A stretch of 64,000 nucleotides of DNA from Streptomyces hokutonensis (GTDB taxonomy: Bacteria; Actinomycetota; Actinomycetes; Streptomycetales; Streptomycetaceae): positions 1 to 64,000 of the forward strand of contig NZ_BARG01000031.1 of NCBI RefSeq assembly GCF_000376565.1, in the 5' to 3' direction. Positions 23,380 to 32,240 of the stretch are shown here, one piece after another. A program made the position numbers and the translations under genes. A model generated the notes under the pieces. It had not been told where the DNA came from. It ran no database searches and saw nothing but the letters and a program-made list of their open reading frames with translations. Position 1 is the first letter of the stretch. Each line of letters starts with the position of its first letter.

Positions 23380-24839
23380 GCGACCAGTCCCTGCACGACA
23401 GCGAGCAGCCCCTGCGCGACGGCGTGCAGAAACGATCCGGCCATGTCGACGCCGGAGACGCCGGCTACAGCAAGTCCCTGAAGTCCCGGCACGTCAACAT
23501 GATCGCCATCGGTGGCGCGATAGGCACCGGCCTCTTCCTCGGCGCGGGTGGTCGCCTGGCCGACGCGGGCCCCTCCCTCTTCATCGCGTACGCGGTCTGC
23601 GGCCTCTTCGCCTTCCTCGTCGTCCGCGCGCTGGGCGAACTCGTCCTCTACCGGCCCTCGTCCGGCGCCTTTGTGTCGTACGCCCGCGAGTTCCTCGGTG
23701 AGAAGGGCGCCTACGTAGCGGGCTGGATGTACTTCCTGAACTGGGCCACCACCGGCATCGCCGACATCACCGCCGTGGCCGTGTACACCCACTACTGGGG
23801 CATGTTCTCCGACATCCCTCAATGGTTGATCGCATTGATCGCCCTCGCGGTCGTCTTGACCGTCAACTTGATCTCTGTACGACTCTTCGGCGAGCTTGAG
23901 TTCTGGTTCGCGATCATCAAGGTCAGCGCGCTCGTCGTCTTCATGCTGATCGGCATCTTCCTGCTGGCCACCCAGCACCAGGTCGACGGCACCACCCCCG
24001 GCCCGTCCCTGATCACCGACAACGGCGGCATCTTCCCCAACGGCCTGCTGCCCATGCTCCTGATCATCCAGGGCGTCGTCTTCGCCTACGCCTCCGTCGA
24101 GCTGGTCGGCGTCGCCGCCGGGGAGACCGAGAACCCCGAGAAGATCATGCCGAAGGCGATCAACTCGATCATGTGGCGCGTCGGCCTCTTCTACGTCGGC
24201 TCGGTGCTCCTGCTCTCGATGCTGCTGCCCTGGAACAAGTACAGCGCCGGCCAGAGCCCCTTCGTGACCGTGCTGTCGAACATCGGCATCCCGGCGGCGG
24301 GCGGCGTCATGAACCTCGTCGTCCTCACCGCGGCCATGTCCTCGCTCAACTCCGGTCTCTACTCCACCGGCCGCATCCTCCGCTCCATGGCGATGTCCGG
24401 CTCGGCCCCGAAGTTCACCTCGGTGATGAGCCGCAGCCAGGTCCCCTACGGCGGCATCCTGCTCACGAGCGGCATCTGCGTCCTCGGCGTCGGCCTCAAC
24501 TACGTGGTCCCGGCGGACGCGTTCGAGATCGTCCTCAACTTCGCGGCGATCGGCATCCTCGCCACCTGGGGCATGATCATGCTCTGCCACTTCCTCTTCT
24601 GGCGGAAGACCGAGAAGGGCGAACTCTCCCGGCCCAGCTACCGGTTGCCGGGCTCCCCCTGGACCGAACTCGTGACGCTGGCCTTCCTCGCCTCCGTCCT
24701 GGTCCTCATGTACGCCGACGGCGGCGCCGGACGCACCACCGTGCTGTGTCTGCCGCTGATCGCCGCCGCGCTGGTCGCCGGATGGTTCGCCGTCCGCCGC
24801 CGCGTGGCGAGCACGTCCACCACCGCACCCGACGCGTGA
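23376..24839 (+). CDS. ansP: Amino acid permease, probable L-asparagine permease
   Basis: The 487-residue protein has about 12 membrane segments and the APC/AAT signature SRHVNMIAIGGAIGTGLFLGAGGRLADAGPSLFIAY near residues 37-70. Later features such as GELEFWFAIIKVSALVVFMLIG and VELVGVAAGETENPEKIMPKAINSIMWR match the GABA/aspartate/asparagine permease group. Asparagine is inferred from its position between a FadR-type regulator (GTGA overlap) and asparaginase. It would import the substrate in symport with protons. Confidence 0.88.
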   Translation: MSDQSLHDSEQPLRDGVQKRSGHVDAGDAGYSKSLKSRHVNMIAIGGAIGTGLFLGAGGRLADAGPSLFIAYAVCGLFAFLVVRALGELVLYRPSSGAFVSYAREFLGEKGAYVAGWMYFLNWATTGIADITAVAVYTHYWGMFSDIPQWLIALIALAVVLTVNLISVRLFGELEFWFAIIKVSALVVFMLIGIFLLATQHQVDGTTPGPSLITDNGGIFPNGLLPMLLIIQGVVFAYASVELVGVAAGETENPEKIMPKAINSIMWRVGLFYVGSVLLLSMLLPWNKYSAGQSPFVTVLSNIGIPAAGGVMNLVVLTAAMSSLNSGLYSTGRILRSMAMSGSAPKFTSVMSRSQVPYGGILLTSGICVLGVGLNYVVPADAFEIVLNFAAIGILATWGMIMLCHFLFWRKTEKGELSRPSYRLPGSPWTELVTLAFLASVLVLMYADGGAGRTTVLCLPLIAAALVAGWFAVRRRVASTSTTAPDA

Positions 24840-24870
24840 GACCCACGCCGTCCTGACCTGACAGGCAGTG

Positions 24871-25890
24871 ATGTACAGCAGTCCCCTCGCGGACCCACCC
24901 CTCATCCGTGAACCCCTCCACGCACCCGTCGCCCACCTCATACGCGGCGGAATGATCGAGGGTATCCACTACGGCTCCGTCGTCGTCCTCGACACCGACG
25001 GACAGGTCCAGCTCCAGATCGGCGACATCGAGGCCGCGTTCTACCCGCGCTCGGCGATCAAGCCCGTCCAGGCCGTCGCCATGGTGCGGGCGGGACTCCC
25101 GCTCGACGGCGAGCTGCTCTCGCTCGCCGCCGCCAGCCACTCCGGCGAGGAACGCCACCTCGCCGGAACCCGGCGCATCCTCGAACTCGCCGGGCTGACC
25201 GAGGACGACCTGCGCAACGTCCCTGATCTGCCCTACGACCCGGTCGTGCGCGACGCCTGGGTGCGCGAGGGGCGGCCGCCGTCCCGGCTCGCCCAGAACT
25301 GTTCCGGGAAGCACGCGGCGATGTTGTACGTGTCGAAGCTCAACGGCTGGTCCCTCGACGACTATCTCGATCCCGCGCACCCGCTTCAGCAGGCGATCGC
25401 GGAGATCGTCGAGGATCTCACCGGGCAGCGGATCGCTCGGGTGAGCGTGGATGGATGCGGGGCTCCGCTGTTCTCCATTTCGCTGCACGGGCTCGCTCGG
25501 GCCGTTTCGCGGATTACCACCGCTGCGCCCGGTACGCCCGAGGCTCGGGTCGCGGACGCGATGCGGGAGTTTCCGGAGATGGCGTCCGGGGCCGGGCGGG
25601 ATGTGGCCGCGTTGATGCGGGCCGTTCCCGGGCTGCTGGCCAAGGACGGGTTCGAGGGTGTCGAGGTTGCCGCGTTGCCCGATGGGCGGGCGGTTGCGGT
25701 GAAGATCGCGGACGGGACCAATCGGGCGCGGGTGCCTGTCGCTGCCGCTGGGCTTGCGCGGGCTGGGGTTGATCCGGTTCAGCTTGCCGAGTTCGCGGGG
25801 GAGCCGTTGCTGGGGGGTGGGGAGCCGGTGGGTTGTGTGCGGCCTGTGCGGGCTCTGGACCCTGTGTCGCCGTTGTCCGCGTGTGCCTAG
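24871..25890 (+). CDS. L-asparaginase, type II-like (PF06089 family)
   Basis: The 339-residue protein has PVAHLIRGGMIEGIHYGSVVVLDTDGQV at the N-terminus, AFYPRSAIKPVQAVAMVRAG, NCSGKHAAMLYV, DGCGAPLFSISLHGLARA and a conserved Gly-rich end. This is the actinobacterial/rhizobial asparaginase family unrelated to E. coli AnsB. It hydrolyses asparagine to aspartate and ammonia. No signal peptide is seen, so it works in the cytoplasm on asparagine imported by the preceding permease. ATG 24871 follows an in-frame GTG at 24868. The 3' third uses noticeably more T-ending and TTG codons. Confidence 0.92.
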   Translation: MYSSPLADPPLIREPLHAPVAHLIRGGMIEGIHYGSVVVLDTDGQVQLQIGDIEAAFYPRSAIKPVQAVAMVRAGLPLDGELLSLAAASHSGEERHLAGTRRILELAGLTEDDLRNVPDLPYDPVVRDAWVREGRPPSRLAQNCSGKHAAMLYVSKLNGWSLDDYLDPAHPLQQAIAEIVEDLTGQRIARVSVDGCGAPLFSISLHGLARAVSRITTAAPGTPEARVADAMREFPEMASGAGRDVAALMRAVPGLLAKDGFEGVEVAALPDGRAVAVKIADGTNRARVPVAAAGLARAGVDPVQLAEFAGEPLLGGGEPVGCVRPVRALDPVSPLSACA

Positions 25891-25921
25891 ATCGGTTGTG
25901 GGGGAGCTGCGGGTCCGTTGT

Positions 25922-25959
25922 GGCTGGTCGCGCAGTTCCCCGCGCCCCTGAAGGGGCGC
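25922..25959. repeat. Dispersed Streptomyces intergenic repeat, copy 1
   Basis: A 29-base element containing TGGTCGCGCAGTTCCCCGCG (25922-25950) is identical to bases 32195-32223. This copy continues into the inverted repeat GCGCCCCT/AGGGGCGC (25942-25959). Elements of this type are scattered between genes in many Streptomyces. It fills the gap between asparaginase and aspA. Confidence 0.85.
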
Positions 25960-25995
25960 TTGCCCTCGCCTCATTGAGAAAGGACCTGCACCCTC

Positions 25996-27396
25996 ATGTA
26001 CCGCAGCGAACACGACCTCCTCGGGGACCGGGATGTGCCCGCCTCCGCCTACTGGGGTGTTCACACCCTGCGTGCCACGGAGAACTTCCCCATCACCGGG
26101 ACGCCGATCTCCGTCTATCCGCACTTGATCAATGCTCTTGCCGCTGTCAAGGAAGCCGCCGCTCTCGCCAATGAGGAGTTGGGGCTGCTGTCGGCGGAGA
26201 AGACGGCCGCCATTGTTGCCGCGTGCCGGGAGATCCGGGACGGGAAACTGCACGACCAGTTCGTCGTGGACGTGGTGCAGGGCGGGGCCGGTACCTCCAC
26301 CAACATGAACGCCAACGAGGTTGTCGCCAACCGGGCGTTGGAGTTGCTGGGGCACGGCAAGGGTGAGTACCAGTACCTGCACCCGAACGAGGACGTCAAC
26401 CTCGGTCAGTCGACCAATGACGTGTATCCGACCGCGGTCAAGATAGCGACCGTCTTCGCCGTACATGGATTGATCGCGTCAATGTCCGTACTGCAGGACG
26501 CGTTCGCCCGGAAGGCCGTCGAGTTCCGTGACGTGCTCAAGATGGGCCGTACACAGTTGCAGGACGCGGTGCCGATGACGCTCGGTCAAGAGTTCTCGGC
26601 GTATGCGGTCATGATTGACGAGGACCGTCAACGTCTTGACGAGGCTGTCCAGTTGATCCATGAGATCAACCTGGGGGCCACGGCCATCGGGACCGGGCTC
26701 AATGCGCCGGCAGGGTATGCGGAGTCGGCGCGGCGGCATCTCGCCGAGATCACCGGGCTGCCGCTCGTGACGGCGGCCAACCTGGTCGAGGCCACGCAGG
26801 ACTGCGGGGCGTTCGTGCAGATGTCGGGCGTGCTGAAGCGGGTCGCGGTCAAGCTCTCCAAGAGCTGCAACGATCTGCGGCTGCTGTCCTCGGGGCCGCG
26901 CGCGGGGCTCGGGGAGATCAACCTGCCGCCGGTGCAGGCCGGTTCGAGCATCATGCCCGGCAAGGTCAACCCGGTGATTCCCGAGGTCGTCAACCAGGTC
27001 GCCTTCGAGGTGATCGGCAACGACGTCACCATCACGATGGCCGCCGAGGCCGGACAGCTCCAGCTCAACGCGTTCGAGCCGATCATCCTGCACTCGCTGT
27101 CGGAGAGCATCACGCATCTGCGGGCCGCCTGCCTCACGCTGGCCGAGCGGTGCGTGGACGGCATCACCGCCAACACCGAGGCGCTGCGCGCGAGCGTGGA
27201 GAACTCCATCGGCCTGGTGACCGCGCTCAACCCGCACATCGGGTACACGGCCGCCACCGACATCGCCAAGGAGGCCCTCGCCTCCGGCCGGGGTGTGGCC
27301 GAACTCGTCCTGGAGAAGGGCCTGTTGCCCGCCGAGACGCTCGCCGGTCTGCTGCGGCCCGAGGTCCTGGCCGGCAGCGGTCCCGTGGCCGTCTGA
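25996..27396 (+). CDS. aspA: Aspartate ammonia-lyase
   Basis: The 466-residue protein belongs to the fumarase/aspartase superfamily with signature GSSIMPGKVNPV at residues 316-327. It also carries TSTNMNANEVVANRA, NLGQSTNDVYPTAVKIA and KMGRTQLQDAVPMTLGQEFSAYA, closer to aspartase than to class II fumarase. It converts aspartate to fumarate and ammonia, the step after asparaginase. GAAAGGAC lies upstream of ATG 25996. The first half shares the atypical T- and TTG-richer codon use of the end of the asparaginase gene. Confidence 0.95.
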   Translation: MYRSEHDLLGDRDVPASAYWGVHTLRATENFPITGTPISVYPHLINALAAVKEAAALANEELGLLSAEKTAAIVAACREIRDGKLHDQFVVDVVQGGAGTSTNMNANEVVANRALELLGHGKGEYQYLHPNEDVNLGQSTNDVYPTAVKIATVFAVHGLIASMSVLQDAFARKAVEFRDVLKMGRTQLQDAVPMTLGQEFSAYAVMIDEDRQRLDEAVQLIHEINLGATAIGTGLNAPAGYAESARRHLAEITGLPLVTAANLVEATQDCGAFVQMSGVLKRVAVKLSKSCNDLRLLSSGPRAGLGEINLPPVQAGSSIMPGKVNPVIPEVVNQVAFEVIGNDVTITMAAEAGQLQLNAFEPIILHSLSESITHLRAACLTLAERCVDGITANTEALRASVENSIGLVTALNPHIGYTAATDIAKEALASGRGVAELVLEKGLLPAETLAGLLRPEVLAGSGPVAV

Positions 27397-27431
27397 CGGC
27401 GGACGCGCACCAGGACCGGCCCGGAGGCACA

Positions 27432-28364
27432 ATGGTGATCATGTCCCCCTCGATGACCTTCCAGCCGGTCCTGGAGCGCATCGCCGGCGAGATCGAGCGG
27501 ACCCCCGGCCGTGGCCGGCCCGCCGACTACATCCCGGCGCTCGCCGCCTGCGACCCGCGCAGCTTCGGCATGGCCGTCGCGGAGCTGGACGGCACGGTGT
27601 ACGGCGTGGGGGACTGGCGGCAGCCGTTCTCCACGCAGTCCATCACCAAGGTCTTCACGCTCGCCCTCGACCTGGCCCGCGAGGGCGACGAACTCTGGGA
27701 GCACGTGGGCCGCGAGCCCTCCGGCAACCCCTTCAACTCCCTGGTCCAGCTGGAGTACGAGAGCGGCATCCCGCGCAACCCGTTCATCAACGCGGGCGCG
27801 CTCGTTGTCACCGACCGGCTCCAGACCCGTACCGGCGACGCGGCGGGCGAACTGCTGGCCTTCCTGCGGGCGGAGAGCGGCAACGCGAGCCTCGACTTCG
27901 ACAAGGAGGTCGCCGCCTCCGAGTCGGCGCACGGCGACCGCAACGCGGCCCTCGCCCACTTCATGAAGTCCTACGGCAACATCGACAACGAGGTGCCCGT
28001 CCTCCTGGACCAGTACTTCAGGCAGTGCTCCATCGAGGCCTCCTGCGCCGACCTCGCCCTCGCCGCCGGTTTCCTGGCCCGGCACGGCAGCCGCGCCGAC
28101 GGCAGCCGGCTGCTCACCCTCACCCAGGCCAAGCAGGTCAACGCGGTGATGCTGACCTGCGGGACGTACGACGCGGCGGGCGAGTTCGCCTACCGCGTGG
28201 GCCTGCCCGGCAAGAGCGGGGTGGGCGGCGGGATCATCGCCATCGTGCCGGGCCGGTGCACCCTCGCCGTGTGGAGCCCGGGACTCGACGAGCGGGGAAA
28301 CTCGGTGGCCGGGGTCGCCGCGCTGGACCGCTTCACGACGCTCACGGGCGTGTCGGTGTTCTGA
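27432..28364 (+). CDS. glsA: Glutaminase (GlsA type)
   Basis: The 310-residue protein has the serine-dependent beta-lactamase-like fold of glutaminases. The catalytic SxxK is Ser70-Ile-Thr-Lys73 in QPFSTQSITKVF, and VGREPSGNPFNSLVQLE, PRNPFINAGAL, MKSYGNIDNEV and GLPGKSGVGGGIIAIVPG are all family motifs. It hydrolyses glutamine to glutamate and ammonia. CCGGAGG five bases before ATG 27432 sets the start. It closes the asparagine/aspartate/glutamine catabolic run and may be in the same transcript as aspA, 35 bases upstream. Confidence 0.95.
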   Translation: MVIMSPSMTFQPVLERIAGEIERTPGRGRPADYIPALAACDPRSFGMAVAELDGTVYGVGDWRQPFSTQSITKVFTLALDLAREGDELWEHVGREPSGNPFNSLVQLEYESGIPRNPFINAGALVVTDRLQTRTGDAAGELLAFLRAESGNASLDFDKEVAASESAHGDRNAALAHFMKSYGNIDNEVPVLLDQYFRQCSIEASCADLALAAGFLARHGSRADGSRLLTLTQAKQVNAVMLTCGTYDAAGEFAYRVGLPGKSGVGGGIIAIVPGRCTLAVWSPGLDERGNSVAGVAALDRFTTLTGVSVF

Positions 28365-28488
28365 GGGGCACGGCGAACTCACGGGTATCCAGGCCCGATC
28401 ACACGGAGGTCACGCGCAGTCCGCCGCACGGAGAGCGGCACGTCGCTTTCCCGCCATCCGGCGTTGACACGCTGAACGAGTGTTGGCC

Positions 28489-29883
28489 ATGGCTTTTCCC
28501 GTCGATCTCCGCCGCTGCCAGGTACTCGGTCTGGCCGGTACCGCCGTCCTCGCGCTGGGCGGCGAGACGGCCGGAGCGCTGCCGTCCGCCGACCTCTTCT
28601 CCCCGGCCTCCGCACAGGCCGCACTGGGGCTGGTCGGGGTCTACTTCGGTGTCGTCCTGCTGATAGCTGCCTGGCTGCTGCTGGGCAGGCTGATCCGCAG
28701 CGCCGAACCGCCGACCCCGCGCTCCCTGCTGCTGGTCCTCGCCGTGTGGGCGGCCCCGCTGCTGCTCGCGCCGCCGCTGTTCAGCCGGGACGTGTACAGC
28801 TATCTCGCGCAGGGCGCCATGGTCGACGCCCACATGGACGTCTACGCGCACGGCCCCGCCGCGCTCGGCGGCCCCCTCGCCGACGAGGTCGCCCCCCTGT
28901 GGCAGCACACCGGGGCGCCGTACGGACCGGTGTTCCTCGCCCTGGCCTCCGGCCTGTCCGGACTGACCCGGGGCCAACTCCCCGCCGGGCTCTTCGGGAT
29001 GCGGCTCGTCGCCCTGCTCGGGGTCGGTCTGATGGCCGCCGCCCTGCCCCGGCTCGCCCGGCAGTGCGGCGCGGACCCGGCCGCCGCGCTCTGGCTGGGC
29101 GCCCTCAACCCGCTGGTCCTTCTCCACCTGGTCGCGGGCGCCCACAACGACGCGATCATGCTCGGGCTGCTCGGCACAGGCCTGGTCGCCGCGCGCGGCC
29201 GGTGGCCGATCCTGGGCGCCGTACTCGTCACGCTCGCCGCGCTCGTCAAGGCGCCCGCAGCGCTCGGACTCGCCGCGGTGGTGCTGCTCCAGATCCGCGC
29301 GGGCCGCAGCCCGGCCAAGGCCGTCACGACGACCGTCGTCGCGTCCGCGGTCACCACGGTCGCCGCCACGGCCGTCGCGGGCACGGGCTACGGCTGGATA
29401 GGCGCCCTCGACACACCCGTCTCGGCACACAACTGGGCCCTCACCAGCCTCCTCGGCCGCGCCACCGGCGCCCTCCTGGAACACCTCGACAGCAGTCTCG
29501 CCCCCTTCGCGATCCCGGCCTGGCACGCCCTCGGACTCGCGGTCACCGGCGCGGCCGTCCTCGCCATATGGTTCCGCCTGCGGCCGAGCCCCGTCTACGC
29601 GCTCGGCCTGAGCCTCGCGGTGATCGCCGCCTTCGGCCCGGCGATCCGCCCCTGGTACGCCCTGTGGGGTCTCTTCCTCATCGCCGCCGCCGCGCCCAGC
29701 ACGTCCGTACGACACCGGGTGGCCGCCGTGACCGGCGTCCTCGCGCTCGCCGTTCTGCCCAGCGGCGGACCCGCCGACATCGGACAACTCGTGCTGGCCG
29801 TCTCCGGCGGAGTCCTGGCGATCGTCGTCCTCTGGCAGGCCCGCCAGGCGGCAGAAGCCCCAGCCCTGGGACGTACGGCATGA
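28489..29883 (+). CDS. Alpha-1,6-mannosyltransferase-like membrane protein (MptA/MptB family)
   Basis: The 464-residue protein has about 12 membrane segments and the loop LFSRDVYSYLAQGAMVDAHMDVYAHGP with its conserved Asp, a hallmark of the MptA/MptB polyprenol-phosphomannose-dependent mannosyltransferases. It also has TGAPYGPVFLALASGLS and AHNDAIMLGLLGTGLVAARG, matching the family. In mycobacteria such enzymes build lipomannan; in Streptomyces the acceptor is unclear. ATG 28489 is preferred; a GTG at 28480 would add three residues. Its stop overlaps the next gene start. Confidence 0.85.
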   Translation: MAFPVDLRRCQVLGLAGTAVLALGGETAGALPSADLFSPASAQAALGLVGVYFGVVLLIAAWLLLGRLIRSAEPPTPRSLLLVLAVWAAPLLLAPPLFSRDVYSYLAQGAMVDAHMDVYAHGPAALGGPLADEVAPLWQHTGAPYGPVFLALASGLSGLTRGQLPAGLFGMRLVALLGVGLMAAALPRLARQCGADPAAALWLGALNPLVLLHLVAGAHNDAIMLGLLGTGLVAARGRWPILGAVLVTLAALVKAPAALGLAAVVLLQIRAGRSPAKAVTTTVVASAVTTVAATAVAGTGYGWIGALDTPVSAHNWALTSLLGRATGALLEHLDSSLAPFAIPAWHALGLAVTGAAVLAIWFRLRPSPVYALGLSLAVIAAFGPAIRPWYALWGLFLIAAAAPSTSVRHRVAAVTGVLALAVLPSGGPADIGQLVLAVSGGVLAIVVLWQARQAAEAPALGRTA

Positions 29884-31256
29884 GAACACCCACCACCGAC
29901 CGCGGCCGGATCCTCCTGGTGCTGGCCCTCGCCGCGACCGTGACCGTCTTCACCGCGACCGTCCCACTGCTGCGCGACTGGTTCGACCTGCGCGTCTACT
30001 ACGGCACCGTCCACACCTGGCTCCACCACGGCGGCCGGATCTACGACTACCACGTGCCAGGGACAACCTACGGCTTCACCTACCCGCCGTTCGCCGCCGT
30101 CAGCATGGCCCCGATGGGCTACCTCGGGCTCGGCACCGCGATCGCCGCCGCGCTGGTCCTCAACCTGGTGGCCCTCGCCGTGGTGCTGCGCATCCTGGCC
30201 GGTCCCGGATGGCGGCGCTACGGCTGGTTCGGGTGGGCGCTGGTGGCCTGCGGTCTTGCGCTGTTCGAACCGCTGCGCGACACCTTCAGCTTCGGGCAGG
30301 TGAACCTCCTGCTGCTGGCCCTCGTCCTCGGCGACGGCTGGCTCCTCTCCACCGGCCGGGGCCGCTGGGCGGGCGTGGGCATCGGCCTCGCCGCGGCCAT
30401 CAAGCTCACGCCGGCGCTCTTCATCGGCCTGCTGCTGGTGGCCAGACGCTGGAAAGCCGCCGCGGTGGCGACGGCTGTGGCGCTCGCGGCGACCGGGCTC
30501 GCGGCCCTGGTGGTCCCCGGTGCCTCGAAGTTCTACTGGACCCAGGCCATGTGGGACACCACCCGCGTGGGCCGTCTCGACTACGTCTCCAACCAGTCCC
30601 TGCAAGGCGTCCTGGCCCGCCTCGGCGAGACCGGACGCCCGCTGTGGGCGACGGCCGTCCTGCTGGTGCTGTGCGTATGGGCGGTGCGGGTACGCCGTGC
30701 GGTCGTCGCGGGGGACTGGACCGCCGCCTTCGCGCTGACCGGGCTGACCGCGTGTCTGATCAGCCCGATCACCTGGGTGCACCATCTCGTGTGGCTGCTG
30801 CCCTCGTTCGCGGTACTGGTCCGCGCGGGACGCCCGCGGATCGCGGGCGCCTTGTACGCGGTGATGTGCACGAGTGTCGTATGGCTGTGGTTCGACGACT
30901 CCTCGGGCATCGACGGTTTCCTCGGCAGCAACACGTACACCTGGGTCACGCTCGGCCTGCTGCTGTGGCTGCCGACAGGTCAGGCCGAGGGGATCCGCCT
31001 GCCCTTGAAGCGCAGGGCGGCCACCACCGCGCCCGCGCCCAGCACCGCGGCGGCCGCGATCGCCGCCGTCTCGGCCCAGCCCGGACCATCGTCCGGTACG
31101 ACCGCCGCGGCCACCGGCACGGCGGCGGGCCCCGGCCTCGGGCTCGTCCGCAACGCGTCCAGCGAACCCACCGGATCGGCCCGCCCGGCCGCCGCGAAAC
31201 CCCAGTCGAGCAGCTCGCGCGCCTCCTCGTACACCGTGAAGCCGCCGCCCGCCTGA
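29880..31256 (+). CDS. DUF2029 / GT87-family membrane glycosyltransferase
   Basis: The 458-residue protein has about 11 membrane segments with the GT87 features WFDLRVYYGTVHTWLHHGGRIYDYHVPGTTYGFTYPPFAAV (first-loop Asp), FSFGQVNLLLLALVLGD, AAAIKLTPALFIGLLLVARR and YVSNQSLQGVLARL. Family members use polyprenol-phosphate mannose or arabinose. ATG 29880 overlaps the MptB-like stop, so the two are coupled and may act on the same glycan. The last 90 or so residues are Ala/Ser/Thr/Pro-rich and are encoded antisense to the convergent carboxypeptidase gene for 277 bases. Confidence 0.85.
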   Translation: MRTPTTDRGRILLVLALAATVTVFTATVPLLRDWFDLRVYYGTVHTWLHHGGRIYDYHVPGTTYGFTYPPFAAVSMAPMGYLGLGTAIAAALVLNLVALAVVLRILAGPGWRRYGWFGWALVACGLALFEPLRDTFSFGQVNLLLLALVLGDGWLLSTGRGRWAGVGIGLAAAIKLTPALFIGLLLVARRWKAAAVATAVALAATGLAALVVPGASKFYWTQAMWDTTRVGRLDYVSNQSLQGVLARLGETGRPLWATAVLLVLCVWAVRVRRAVVAGDWTAAFALTGLTACLISPITWVHHLVWLLPSFAVLVRAGRPRIAGALYAVMCTSVVWLWFDDSSGIDGFLGSNTYTWVTLGLLLWLPTGQAEGIRLPLKRRAATTAPAPSTAAAAIAAVSAQPGPSSGTTAAATGTAAGPGLGLVRNASSEPTGSARPAAAKPQSSSSRASSYTVKPPPA

Positions 31257-32092
31257 GGGTTCATCACCGTGACGACGAGCGACCGCCCGCCCCGACGCGC
31301 CGCCGCGACCAGCGTGTTGCCCGCGTGGGTGGTGTAGCCGTTCTTCACACCGATGAGTCCCGGATACGGCTCGACGCCGTCGTTGCCGGTCAGCAGCCGG
31401 TTGGTGTTCTGGATCGCGTACGACGATCCGTCACCCGGGAACTCGGCCTCGGCGGTGGAGCAGTACCGCGCGAAGTCCGCGTTGCGCAGTCCGGCGCGGC
31501 CGAACACCGCGAGGTCGAAGGCGGAGGACACCTGGCCGTCGGTGTCGTAGCCGTCCGGCGAGATGACATGCGTGTCGAGCGCGCCCAGGGAGCGCGCCTT
31601 GGCCTGCATCCGGGCGGCCGTGGCGTCCCAGCCGCCGTCGAGGGCGGCCAGGACGTGCACGGCGTCGTTCCCGGAGTTGAGGAAGACCCCGCGCCACAGG
31701 TCGGCGACGCGGTATGTGCGGCCCGCCTCGACCCCGACCAGGCTGCTGCCCTCGCCGATACCGGCCAGGTCCTGCTCGGTGACGCGGTGCCGGAGCCCTC
31801 CGGGCAGGGTGGGGAGGACGGTCAGGGCGAAGAGGGTCTTCAGGGTGCTGGCGGGTGGGAGTCTGCGGTGGGCGTCGTGGGCGGCCAGGATGTCGCCGGT
31901 GCGGGCGTCCGCGACGAGCCAGGAGAGGGCCGAGACGTCCGGGAGTTGGGGGGCACCGGGGTGGAGGTGGACCTGGGTGCTGGGATCCGGCCCGGTGTCG
32001 GCTGTCGCCGCGGTGGGGGTGAACGCGAGGACGCTCGTCAGACAGAGGGCGCAGGCTGACATGGCGATCCGGGGTGAGAATCCGATTGTCAT
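30980..32092 (-). CDS. D-alanyl-D-alanine carboxypeptidase (S11 family)
   Basis: The 370-residue protein has a signal peptide (MTIGFSPRIAMSACALCLTSVLAFTPTAATA). The penicillin-binding active-site motifs are Ser82-Thr-Leu-Lys85 (PPASTLKT), Ser140-Gly-Asn142 and Lys250-Asn-Gly where KTG is usual. The C-terminus has a Pro-rich spacer and one membrane anchor (IAAAAVLGAGAVVAAL) ending in KGRR. It trims terminal D-Ala from peptidoglycan stem peptides outside the membrane. ATG 32092 lies six bases behind TACGTT, so the transcript is probably leaderless. The 3' end overlaps the convergent GT87 gene. Confidence 0.93.
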   Translation of the reverse strand: MTIGFSPRIAMSACALCLTSVLAFTPTAATADTGPDPSTQVHLHPGAPQLPDVSALSWLVADARTGDILAAHDAHRRLPPASTLKTLFALTVLPTLPGGLRHRVTEQDLAGIGEGSSLVGVEAGRTYRVADLWRGVFLNSGNDAVHVLAALDGGWDATAARMQAKARSLGALDTHVISPDGYDTDGQVSSAFDLAVFGRAGLRNADFARYCSTAEAEFPGDGSSYAIQNTNRLLTGNDGVEPYPGLIGVKNGYTTHAGNTLVAAARRGGRSLVVTVMNPQAGGGFTVYEEARELLDWGFAAAGRADPVGSLDALRTSPRPGPAAVPVAAAVVPDDGPGWAETAAIAAAAVLGAGAVVAALRFKGRRIPSA

Positions 32093-32194
32093 ACCGCAAA
32101 CGTAGGAACGAAGGGGCCGCAGAGAGCGTTGGCCGGGCCGATTGAGGCGAGTCAGCACCCGGATGCGCTAGTGGTTCGTCTGCCGGCTGGTGGG

Positions 32195-32223
32195 GGCTGG
32201 TCGCGCAGTTCCCCGCGCCCCTG
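32195..32223. repeat. Dispersed Streptomyces intergenic repeat, copy 2
   Basis: These 29 bases are identical to 25922-25950. This copy lacks the following AGGGGCGC arm and so cannot form the hairpin of copy 1. It lies between the rho-like gene stop and the carboxypeptidase start. Confidence 0.85.
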
Positions 32224-32240
32224 GAAGACGACGGCGCGGG

